Origin: JAIBJN01 sp963811635
GTDB lineage: Bacteria; Actinomycetota; Thermoleophilia; Gaiellales; Gaiellaceae
Length of the DNA stretch: 64,000 nt
Assembly: GCA_963811635.1 (NCBI GenBank)
Contig: CAWESB010000017.1
Coordinates: forward strand, 111,025-175,024
Reading direction: 5' to 3'
In this document: positions 27,165 to 34,074 of the stretch, in pieces
Layout of the letters: each line of letters begins with the position of its first letter
How positions within the stretch are numbered: the stretch's first letter is position 1
The notes under the pieces: model-generated
Database searches by the model: none
What the model was told of the DNA's origin: nothing
The model's input: only the letters and a program-made list of their open reading frames with translations
Position numbers and translations under genes: made by a program

Positions 27165-27731
27165 CTACGCCCGGGAGATGTAGCGGCGCTCGCGGGTGTC
27201 GACCTTGATGCGATCGCCCACGTTGACGAAGAGCGGCACCTGCACGACGGCGCCCGTCTCGAGCGTCGCCGGCTTCGTCACGTTCGAGACCGTGTCGCCG
27301 CGGACGCCGGGCTCCGTCTCGGCGACAGCCAGCTCGACCGACACCGGGAGCTGCACGCCGGACGGGCTCCCGTCGACGACGAGGATCTGCACCGTGGACG
27401 AGGGCTGCAGGAAGTCGAGCTCCTCGGCCACGTCCCCCCGCGGCAGCGTCAGCTGCTCGAAGGTCTCCTCGTCCATGAAGACGACATCGTCACCGGAGTC
27501 GTAGAGGTACTGCACGTTCTTCGTCTCCGTGCGGATGCGCGGCATCTTCTCGCCCGCACGGAACGTCTTGTCGACGACCGCCCCGGTGCCGATGCTCTTC
27601 AGCTTCGTCCGCACGAACGCGCCGCCCTTGCCCGGCTTGACGTGCTGGAACTCGACGATGCGCCACACCTGCCCGTCGAGCTCGACGTGCATGCCGTTCT
27701 TGAACTGGTTCGTGGAGACCGTCTCGGCCAC
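27165..27731 (-). CDS. efp: elongation factor P
   Basis: A 188-residue EF-P, which binds stalled ribosomes and aids proline-proline bond formation. The N-terminal KOW-like domain carries HVKPGKGGAFVRTKLK with Lys35 at the tip that is modified in many bacteria. Two OB-type domains follow, ending TRERRYISRA. The modification enzyme cannot be guessed from this window. GTG 27731 follows TAAACT by 8 bases. The stop lies 10 bases before the accB fusion. Confidence 0.95.
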   Translation of the reverse strand: MAETVSTNQFKNGMHVELDGQVWRIVEFQHVKPGKGGAFVRTKLKSIGTGAVVDKTFRAGEKMPRIRTETKNVQYLYDSGDDVVFMDEETFEQLTLPRGDVAEELDFLQPSSTVQILVVDGSPSGVQLPVSVELAVAETEPGVRGDTVSNVTKPATLETGAVVQVPLFVNVGDRIKVDTRERRYISRA

Positions 27732-27739
27732 GGCGGGAC

Positions 27740-27745
27740 AGTTTA
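27740..27745 (-). promoter_or_regulatory. -10 box of efp (TAAACT)
   Basis: TAAACT ends 8 bases before the GTG at 27731; near-leaderless layout. A GGGACACTAAACTGTCCC palindrome (27737-27754) covers the box and could be an operator. Confidence 0.5.
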
Positions 27746-27841
27746 GTGTCCCGCCGCGTGGCGCCGCCCCGAGCCTGGGACGCGAGCATCAAGCCAGGGG
27801 CCGCGCGGGTCAGGCGCAGGCGGCGCCGCCTGGCGGGGGGC

Positions 27842-28900
27842 TCAGTTGAGCGTCAGCAGGTCCTTCGTGAAGCTCGAGAGCACCTCGGGGCCGTTTTCCC
27901 CCACGACGACGAGGTCCTCGATGCGGACACCGCCCTCGCCGCTGAGGTAGACGCCCGGCTCCACCGTGACGACGTTCCGCGCAACGAGCGTGTCCGTCGA
28001 CGTGGGCCGCAGCACCGGTTGCTCGTGCACCTCCAGGCCGACGCCGTGTCCGAGCCCGTGCAGGACCGGCGCGAGGCCCGACTGCTCGATCTCGCTTCGT
28101 GCTATCGCATCCAACTCGGAGCCATTCGCACCCGCGCGAACCGCTCTGAGCGAGCTCTCCTGGGCCGACCGGCAGAGCGCATAGGCGCGGCGCAGGCTGT
28201 CGGGCAACGGCCCGGTCGCGAAGGTGCGGGTGCAATCGGCGCAGTAGCCGCCCACCTGCGCCCCGGAGTCGACGATCACCGTCTCGCCCGCCTCGATCTT
28301 GCGGCCGCCCGGATGGTGATGTGGGCGTGCCGCGTTCGGGCCGGCGCCGACGACCACCGGGAATGCGAGCCCGTCTGCGCCCTCATCGCGCAGGGCGCGC
28401 TCCATCCACCAGGCGACCTCCGCTTCGGTGCGGCCGACGAGCTCCTCGCGCGCGAGCCTCTCGTAGGCGGCGTCGGTGATCCTCGCCGCGCGGCGGATCG
28501 CGTCGAGCTCGGCTTCGTCCTTGACGGCCCGCAGCCCGGTGACGACGCCCGTGGTCGGCACGAGCTGCGTGCCGCCTTGGGTGAGGGACTCGTACGCGGC
28601 GACCGTGACATGGTCGGCCTCGAAGGCCACAGGTGCGTCGGCGAGCTCACCCAGCCGGGCGCCGACCCAGCTGAGCAGATCCCGCTCGGCGAGCACGGCC
28701 GCTGCGCCCTCGAGCGCCTCGGCGGCCTCGAAGTAGCGGCCGTCTGTGGCCACGACGACCCGCTCGCGCCCGACGAGGAGCGCCGCGTTCGAGCTGTCGA
28801 AGCCCGTGAGATAGAGGACGTTGACCGGCTTCGTGACGAGAAACGCCGACGCTCCGAGACCGTCGAACTCGGCGCGGAGCCGAGCGATACGATCGTTCAC
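27842..28900 (-). CDS. pepQ: Xaa-Pro dipeptidase/aminopeptidase (M24 family)
   Basis: A 352-residue creatinase/prolidase-type peptidase. The N-terminal creatinase-like domain includes NVLYLTGFDSSNAALLV. The pita-bread catalytic domain shows all five metal ligands: VDSGAQVGGYCADCTRTF (two Asp), GLGHGVGLEVHE (His), VEPGVYLSGEGGVRIEDL (two Glu). It cuts N-terminal residues next to proline. The GTG start overlaps the aroQ stop (GTGA). The aroQ-pepQ-efp order is shared with Bacillus. Confidence 0.9.
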   Translation of the reverse strand: MNDRIARLRAEFDGLGASAFLVTKPVNVLYLTGFDSSNAALLVGRERVVVATDGRYFEAAEALEGAAAVLAERDLLSWVGARLGELADAPVAFEADHVTVAAYESLTQGGTQLVPTTGVVTGLRAVKDEAELDAIRRAARITDAAYERLAREELVGRTEAEVAWWMERALRDEGADGLAFPVVVGAGPNAARPHHHPGGRKIEAGETVIVDSGAQVGGYCADCTRTFATGPLPDSLRRAYALCRSAQESSLRAVRAGANGSELDAIARSEIEQSGLAPVLHGLGHGVGLEVHEQPVLRPTSTDTLVARNVVTVEPGVYLSGEGGVRIEDLVVVGENGPEVLSSFTKDLLTLN

Positions 28901-29325
28901 GTGTTCTCCTTGACGTAGGCGAGCGCCTGCTGGTAGCCGTCGGGGCCCTTGCCGATGATCCGGTGAGAGACGACGTCGGCGATGACGGAGTGCCGGCGCC
29001 ACTCCTCGCGCTCTTCGATGTTCGAGAGATGGACCTCCACGACCGGCTTGGTGCACAGCTCGAGCGCGTCGCGGATCGCGTAGCTGTAGTGCGACCAGGC
29101 GCCCGGGTTGACGATCAGGCCGCCGGCCCACCGGCTGGCGTCGTGACACCACTCGACGAACTGCCCCTCGTGGTTGGTCTGGAAGCAGCGTGCCGTGCAG
29201 CCGAGCTCGCGCGCCCAGGCATAGATCTGGGTCTCGAGCTCGCCGATGCCGAGGCCTCCGTAGAGCTCCGGATCCCGCTCGCTGAGGACGTCGAGGTTAA
29301 CCCCGTTCAGGACGGCCACCTGCAC
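28897..29325 (-). CDS. aroQ: 3-dehydroquinate dehydratase, type II
   Basis: A 142-residue type II dehydroquinase, third step of the shikimate pathway. VAVLNGVNLDVLSERDPELYG, split as VAVLNGVNLDVL and RDPELYG, holds the flexible active-site loop, although the usual catalytic tyrosine/arginine loop is short. FQTNHEGQFVEW, IVNPGAWSHYSYAIRDAL and EVHLSNIEERE follow as expected. GTG 29325 is preceded by TAGACT at 6 bases. The other shikimate genes aroK-aroB, aroC and aroE lie just upstream on the same strand. Confidence 0.93.
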   Translation of the reverse strand: MQVAVLNGVNLDVLSERDPELYGGLGIGELETQIYAWARELGCTARCFQTNHEGQFVEWCHDASRWAGGLIVNPGAWSHYSYAIRDALELCTKPVVEVHLSNIEEREEWRRHSVIADVVSHRIIGKGPDGYQQALAYVKENT

Positions 29326-29331
29326 CCGGCG

Positions 29332-29337
29332 AGTCTA
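29332..29337 (-). promoter_or_regulatory. -10 box of aroQ-pepQ (TAGACT)
   Basis: TAGACT ends 6 bases before the aroQ GTG; leaderless layout. It lies in the 132-base gap after aroK-aroB. Confidence 0.55.
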
Positions 29338-29457
29338 CTCGTCGCCTCTCGCGAGGCGGAGAACGCGGCGGGCGAAAGGGGTGTCCCTCCTCGGCGCCGC
29401 GCCCTCTCCGAGACCACTTGTCGAGTTAGACGCCGGTCGCGCCCGGTTGTCCCGGCG

Positions 29458-30831
29458 CTAGCGGCGGATGAGCGCCTCGAGCGCCGCCCGCGCGTCGGCG
29501 TCCGGGACCGTCGTCACGACCGGCTTTCCGGGCGCCTCGAGGAGGACGAAGACGCCCTCGCCCTTCTTGTCACGCTTGAGAGCGGCCCAGGCGGCGTCGA
29601 GGTCGGCTCCGACGGGCTCCGGCCGAAGGATCTCCTCGACGGAGTCCGTGGGCTGCCCGGAGAGACGCAGCGCGGCAAGCAGCCCGAGCCCGACGGCCTC
29701 GCCGTGCGAGACGGCGTAGCCGGAGCCGGCCTCGAGCGCGTGGGCAAATGTGTGCCCCAGATTCAGCCAGGCCCGGCGTCCCTCCGTCTCGTAGGGATCG
29801 GAGAGAACGATCCCGGCCTTGTAGGCGGCGCAGGCGTGGATCATGGCGGTCTCGGGGAGCGTCCAGACCTCCTGGCCCGCGAGCAGCCCCGTCTTGACCA
29901 CCTCGGCCATGCCGGCGCGCCGCTCCCGCTCGGGGAGCGTGGCGAGGAGACGGGGATCGATGACGACCGCGCGTGGGAAGTGGAAGGCGCCGGCGAGGTT
30001 CTTGCCCTCGGCCGTGTTGACGCCGGTCTTCCCGCCGATCGCCGCATCTACCTGGCCCGTCAGCGTGGTCGGCACCGCCATCCACGGCAGGCCGCGCAGG
30101 TACGTTGCAGCGGCGAAACCGACCACGTCGGTCGTCGAGCCGCCGCCGAAGGCAACGACCATCCCGTCACGCCCCAGTCCCAGGGCGCCCCAGAGCCGCT
30201 CGACCACGTCGAGACGCTTCGCCGCCTCACCCTGGGGAAGCCGGTGCAGCGGGCCTTCGACGGGCGGCGGGTGCAGCTCGAGCACGGCCTCGTCGGCGAC
30301 GACCTCGACCGGCCCGTCGACGTCGACCTCGCCACCCAGGCGAATGCCCAGCGCCGCCAGAAGAACGTCCCCCGGACGCTCCCCCACCGCGTCCGACGCC
30401 TCGGCGTAGATCGCCTGGCGCGAGGCGTAGAGCTTGCGGAAGTCTTCCTCGTGCTGCGCGAGGGGCCGGTTCGAGCCGCGCACGCGCGTCCACGCAGTCT
30501 CCACGTCCACGTCCAGGTAGACGGTGAAGGCGTGCGCGCGCAACCGCTCGCGGCTCAGCGGTGAGAGCACGGCGCCGCCGCCCAGGGCGATCACAGACTC
30601 ATCGCCCGCCAGCACCTCGGCGAGCGTAAGTTCCTCGAGGCGTCGAAACTCGGCCTCGCCGCCCGCGAAGAGCTCGGGGATCGGCCCGTGACGCCGTTCG
30701 ATCAGCCCGTCGAGGTCGACGAACGGCCGCGCCGTCAGCTCGGCCACCCGTGCGCCGACCGTGGACTTGCCCGCGCCCATGAACCCGGCGAGCGCCAGGT
30801 GCTTCCCGAGCGCCCCTACCTGGGAGACCAC
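29458..30831 (-). CDS. aroKB: bifunctional shikimate kinase / 3-dehydroquinate synthase
   Basis: A 457-residue fusion. Residues 10-165 are shikimate kinase: GFMGAGKST (16-24), LDGLIERRHG and the glycine-rich VIALGGGAV. From about 166 on it is a somewhat short 3-dehydroquinate synthase: FGGGSTTDVVGFAAATYLRG, PTTLTGQVDAAIGGKTGVNT and the metal ligands in GMAEVVKTGLL, NLGHTFAHALE and SHGEAVGLG. AroB makes 3-dehydroquinate early in the pathway and AroK phosphorylates shikimate later, so they do not catalyse neighbouring steps. The GTG start overlaps aroC by 16 bases. Confidence 0.92.
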   Translation of the reverse strand: MVSQVGALGKHLALAGFMGAGKSTVGARVAELTARPFVDLDGLIERRHGPIPELFAGGEAEFRRLEELTLAEVLAGDESVIALGGGAVLSPLSRERLRAHAFTVYLDVDVETAWTRVRGSNRPLAQHEEDFRKLYASRQAIYAEASDAVGERPGDVLLAALGIRLGGEVDVDGPVEVVADEAVLELHPPPVEGPLHRLPQGEAAKRLDVVERLWGALGLGRDGMVVAFGGGSTTDVVGFAAATYLRGLPWMAVPTTLTGQVDAAIGGKTGVNTAEGKNLAGAFHFPRAVVIDPRLLATLPERERRAGMAEVVKTGLLAGQEVWTLPETAMIHACAAYKAGIVLSDPYETEGRRAWLNLGHTFAHALEAGSGYAVSHGEAVGLGLLAALRLSGQPTDSVEEILRPEPVGADLDAAWAALKRDKKGEGVFVLLEAPGKPVVTTVPDADARAALEALIRR

Positions 30832-31895
30832 GGGATGCGCTCCACGTACGCCCGCCAGGCGCCCACGAAGTCCTCGAGCGCGTCGCCGCCGAACTTCTCC
30901 CTCGCGGCGCGTGCGAGCTCGAAGGCAACGCAGGCCTCGGCGACGACAGCGAGCGCCTCGACGGCGGCGACGTCGGAGCGCTCGACGAGGGCGTTCGCAG
31001 GCTCGCCGGTCTCGAGGTCGGCCGAGCGAAGCGGCTTCATCAGCGTCGGGAGCGGCTTCATGCCGGCGCGCACGACGATCTCCTCGCCGTTCGAGATCCC
31101 CGCCTCGATGCCGCCTGCACGGTTCGTCTCCCGGCGGTAGCCGCCCTCGTCGCGCAGGATCTCGTCGTGGGCCTCCGAGCCGCGCAGCTCGGCGAGCCCG
31201 AAGCCCTCGCCGATCTCGACGCCCTTCACCGCCTGGATGCCCATCAGCGTCCAGGCGAGGCGCGCATCGAGCCGCTCCTCCTTCGTCGCGTACGAGCCGA
31301 GCCCGGGCGGGACGCCGCGCGCGCGTACCTCGACCACGCCGCCGACCGTGTCCCGCTCGACTCGGGCTGCGTCGATCCTCGCCTCCAGCTCCTCGGTGAC
31401 GACGGCGCTTCCGATCTCGACGCCGATCTCGCGCAGCAGCGCCTTCGCCGCGCCGCCGGCGGCGACGATCGCGGCCGTGTGCCGCGCGCTCGCGCGCTCG
31501 AGGGCGTTGCGGACGTCGTCGAGGCCGTACTTCATGACGCCCGCGAGGTCGGCATGGCCGGGCCGGGGCAGCGTCACTGCCTCCTTGCCCTTCCCGGTCG
31601 GCTCGCCCTCGGGCGGCCACGCGCTCATGCCCCAGGTCCAGTTCTTGTGGTCGCGGTTGCGGACGACGAGCGCGAGCGGGGTGCCGAGCGTCCGGCCGTG
31701 ACGGAGGCCCGCGAGCACCTCGACCTCGTCCGTCTCGATCTGCTGGCGCGGGCTGCGCCCGTAGCCCTGCTGGCGCCGGCGCAGGTCCTCCTCGATCCGC
31801 TCCCGCTCGAGCAGAAGGCCCGCCGGCAGCCCGGTCACGATCGCGACGAGCGCCGGTCCGTGGGACTCGCCGGCGGTGGTCAGCGTCAGCGTCAT
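30816..31895 (-). CDS. aroC: chorismate synthase
   Basis: A 359-residue FMN-dependent enzyme that makes chorismate from 5-enolpyruvylshikimate 3-phosphate. Signatures are TTAGESHGPALVAIVTGLPAG near the N-terminus (shortened here: AGESHGPALVAI), GYGRSPRQQIETDEVEVL, PRPGHADLAGVMKYG and NRAGGIEAGISNGEEIVVR (in part). Length is normal. It lies between aroE and aroK-aroB with overlapping ends, so aroE-aroC-aroKB is probably one operon. Confidence 0.96.
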   Translation of the reverse strand: MTLTLTTAGESHGPALVAIVTGLPAGLLLERERIEEDLRRRQQGYGRSPRQQIETDEVEVLAGLRHGRTLGTPLALVVRNRDHKNWTWGMSAWPPEGEPTGKGKEAVTLPRPGHADLAGVMKYGLDDVRNALERASARHTAAIVAAGGAAKALLREIGVEIGSAVVTEELEARIDAARVERDTVGGVVEVRARGVPPGLGSYATKEERLDARLAWTLMGIQAVKGVEIGEGFGLAELRGSEAHDEILRDEGGYRRETNRAGGIEAGISNGEEIVVRAGMKPLPTLMKPLRSADLETGEPANALVERSDVAAVEALAVVAEACVAFELARAAREKFGGDALEDFVGAWRAYVERIPWSPR

Positions 31896-32704
31896 GGCGA
31901 AAGACTACGAACTGCCGCGTCCATCACCTCTTTCGGCGCCGTCGATCCGGTCCAGCGCTCGAACGACGCGGCGCCCTGCCCGACGAGGACGTCGAGGCCG
32001 TCGACAACGCGCTCGCACCCGTGCTCGCGGGCGGCCGCGATCAACGCCGTCTCGCCTCCGTCCGGCCTGTACGCCATGTCGACTACCTGCCGCACGCCGT
32101 CGAGGTCGAGCAGGAGCTCGTCGCGAACCGGGGTCGCGTTGAGAACCAGGTCGGCGTCGCCTCGCGCCGGTGGCCAGGCGCCGTCGGCCTCGACGTCCCG
32201 GCCCGGCGCGAGCCCCCGCAGCCTGGCCGCCAGGGCGTGCGCCCGGTCCGCGGTCCGGGCCGAGACCCTCAGCGAGGCGCAGCGGGCGTCCACGAGCGCG
32301 GTCGCGACCGCCTGCGCCGCTCCGCCGGCGCCCAGGACGAGCGCCCGCGCCCCCTCCGCCTCCACCGCGTCGGTGACCGCCAGGCCGTCCGTGCTCGACC
32401 CGAGCACGCGCCCCTCGCGGATTACGAGCGTGTTGACCGACCCTGCCCGCTCGGCGACGGGGTCGAGCTCGTCGCAATGGGCGAGAACGCCGGTCTTGTG
32501 CGGGATGGTGACGTTCGCCCCGCGGAAGCCGAGCGCGACGAGCCCGGCCACCGCCTGCTCGAGCCGCTCCGGCTCGACGCCGAGCGCGACGTAGGCCCAG
32601 TCGAGCCCGGCCGCCTCGAACGCGGCGTTCTGCATGCGGGGCGAGAGCGAGTCCCTGAGCGGATGGCGGAGGAGGCCGACGAACGTCGTCGTCCCGCTCA
32701 GCAC
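31892..32704 (-). CDS. aroE: shikimate dehydrogenase (NADP+)
   Basis: A 270-residue AroE that reduces 3-dehydroshikimate to shikimate. The shikimate-binding SLSPRMQNAAF, the catalytic lysine in NVTIPHK, the aspartate in GSSTDGLA and the NADP loop GAGGAAQA are all present. The GTG start overlaps the mltG stop by seven bases, and the stop overlaps aroC by four. No defects are seen. Confidence 0.94.
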   Translation of the reverse strand: MLSGTTTFVGLLRHPLRDSLSPRMQNAAFEAAGLDWAYVALGVEPERLEQAVAGLVALGFRGANVTIPHKTGVLAHCDELDPVAERAGSVNTLVIREGRVLGSSTDGLAVTDAVEAEGARALVLGAGGAAQAVATALVDARCASLRVSARTADRAHALAARLRGLAPGRDVEADGAWPPARGDADLVLNATPVRDELLLDLDGVRQVVDMAYRPDGGETALIAAAREHGCERVVDGLDVLVGQGAASFERWTGSTAPKEVMDAAVRSLSP

Positions 32705-33603
32705 TGCAGCCCTTGCCGGCTGTACTCGGCGAACTTCGCGTGGCTCGCCGTGAAGTAGTGGCTCTTGCAGTCCGGCTTCCGGACGAAGTAGAGGTAGTCC
32801 ACCTTGGCCGGGTGCGCTGCGGCCTGCATCGACGCGAGCCCCGGGTTCGAGATCGGGGTCGGCGTCAGCCCGACCCGCTTGCGCGTGTTGTACGGGTGGT
32901 CGTTCTCCAGCTGGCTCTCGAGGATCGCCTGCGTCGGCGGGATGTCGTAGCCGTAGCGAATAGTCGCGTCGATCCCGAGCGGCATGCCCCCCTTGAGGCG
33001 GTTGTAGATGACCGCGGCGACGAGAGCGCGCTCGCGCGGGACCTGCACCTCCTTCTCGATCATCGAGGCGATGATGAGCACGTCGTACGGCGTTAGGTTC
33101 TTCGAGCGCGCGTAGGTCATGTCCACCTCCGACCAGGCGTGCTCGAAGGCCTCGAGCTGGTCGGCGACGAGCTGCTGCGAGGTCGTGTCCTCGGTGAAGT
33201 CGTACGTCGCCGGGAAGAGGAAGCCCTCCAGGTTCGGCGGGTCGGCGTTCTTGAAGCCCGCCGGCAAGTTCTTCGTCTGCTCGGTGGCGGCCAGGTACGC
33301 CTTCGGGTCGAGCGCCGGGATGATGCCGCGCTCCTCCTCGGCGATCTTGTTGACCGCGGCGATGCGCCTGGCCATCTCCTTCCGCGTAAAACCCTCGGGG
33401 AAGACGACGCGGAGGATCGGCTTCGGCGGAGCCGTGTCGACCGCGCCGGTCGAGGAATCGACGGCAGCCGAGTCGCCCCCGCCGATGACGCCCTCGCCGA
33501 CGACCGCCCAGCCGATGGCGGCGACGAGGCCGAAGCCGACGACGACACCGAGCAGCGCCGCGAGCCGCCCCCCGCCGCGCCTTCGCCGGTAGTCCGTCCT
33601 CAT
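32698..33603 (-). CDS. mltG: endolytic peptidoglycan transglycosylase MltG (YceG)
   Basis: A 301-residue inner-membrane protein with a basic cytoplasmic start, one helix (about residues 15-37) and a YceG catalytic domain outside. The conserved block PYDVLIIASMIEKEVQVPRE contains the catalytic glutamate. The later NPLKGGMPL-like NRLKGGMPLGIDATI and NTRKRVGLTPTPISNPGLAS are typical. MltG cuts nascent glycan strands and sets their length. It starts with ATG overlapping the ruvX stop (ATGA), and ruvX-mltG-aroE is a common actinobacterial order. Confidence 0.93.
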   Translation of the reverse strand: MRTDYRRRRGGGRLAALLGVVVGFGLVAAIGWAVVGEGVIGGGDSAAVDSSTGAVDTAPPKPILRVVFPEGFTRKEMARRIAAVNKIAEEERGIIPALDPKAYLAATEQTKNLPAGFKNADPPNLEGFLFPATYDFTEDTTSQQLVADQLEAFEHAWSEVDMTYARSKNLTPYDVLIIASMIEKEVQVPRERALVAAVIYNRLKGGMPLGIDATIRYGYDIPPTQAILESQLENDHPYNTRKRVGLTPTPISNPGLASMQAAAHPAKVDYLYFVRKPDCKSHYFTASHAKFAEYSRQGLQC

Positions 33604-34001
33604 GCGGGGCGGGCGCTGGCCTTCCACTGCAGGTAGCCGGTGAGGAGGTGCGCGGCCGCGACCGCGTCCTCGGCGGCGCGTGTCTCGCCCGCCTGGCGGG
33701 CGAGGGCAGTGGTGAAACGCTCGTCGAAGCTCTCGATGGGAAGATCGGTGGCCGCCTGCAGCCGCTCGACGAACCGCTCGGTCTCCTCGGCCTGCAGGCC
33801 GAGCTCGCCGCGCAGCGTCACCGGGAGGCCGACGACGATCCGCTCGACCTCCTCCGCCTTCGCAAGCTCGAGGATCCGGGCGATGCCGGCATCCGAGCGG
33901 GCGCGCTCGACCACCTCCAACGGGCGGGCGACGGTGCCGGTCGGGTCGGACACGGCAACGCCGGTCCGTGCCGAGCCGTAGTCGAGTGCGAGCACCTTCA
34001 C
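33600..34001 (-). CDS. ruvX: Holliday junction resolvase-like RuvX/YqgF
   Basis: A 133-residue RNase H-fold protein. LALDYGSARTGVAVSDP carries the first catalytic aspartate, the VVGLPVTLRGE strand and FDERFTTALA the other conserved acidic residues. YqgF proteins act in 16S rRNA 5' maturation and may resolve Holliday junctions. GTG 34001 follows TAGAAT by 9 bases, with a hairpin directly upstream of that box. Confidence 0.92.
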   Translation of the reverse strand: MKVLALDYGSARTGVAVSDPTGTVARPLEVVERARSDAGIARILELAKAEEVERIVVGLPVTLRGELGLQAEETERFVERLQAATDLPIESFDERFTTALARQAGETRAAEDAVAAAHLLTGYLQWKASARPA

Positions 34002-34010
34002 CGCGGAGCG

Positions 34011-34016
34011 ATTCTA
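34011..34016 (-). promoter_or_regulatory. -10 box of ruvX-mltG-aro operon (TAGAAT)
   Basis: TAGAAT ends 9 bases before the GTG at 34001. The bases just upstream form the hairpin at 34017-34048. Confidence 0.5.
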
Positions 34017-34048
34017 GATGTCCGGTCGGTGCATACCGGCCGGGCATC
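34017..34048 (-). terminator. hairpin after alaS, directly before the ruvX -10 box
   Basis: GATG, CCGG and CGGT on one side pair with ACCG, CCGG and CATC on the other around a GCAT loop, leaving only two G-T wobbles, a 14-step stem. It follows the alaS stop by 26 bases. There is no T-run, so it may end alaS transcription weakly or act as an operator next to the ruvX promoter. Confidence 0.5.
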
Positions 34049-34074
34049 TGGGTTTGCGGGCAGGCGCGTACCGG

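Noticed and set aside
29326..29457. Possible third copy of the dispersed repeat before aroQ
   Set aside because: Only GCGGGCGAAAGGGGTG-like fragments agree; not enough matches to claim homology.
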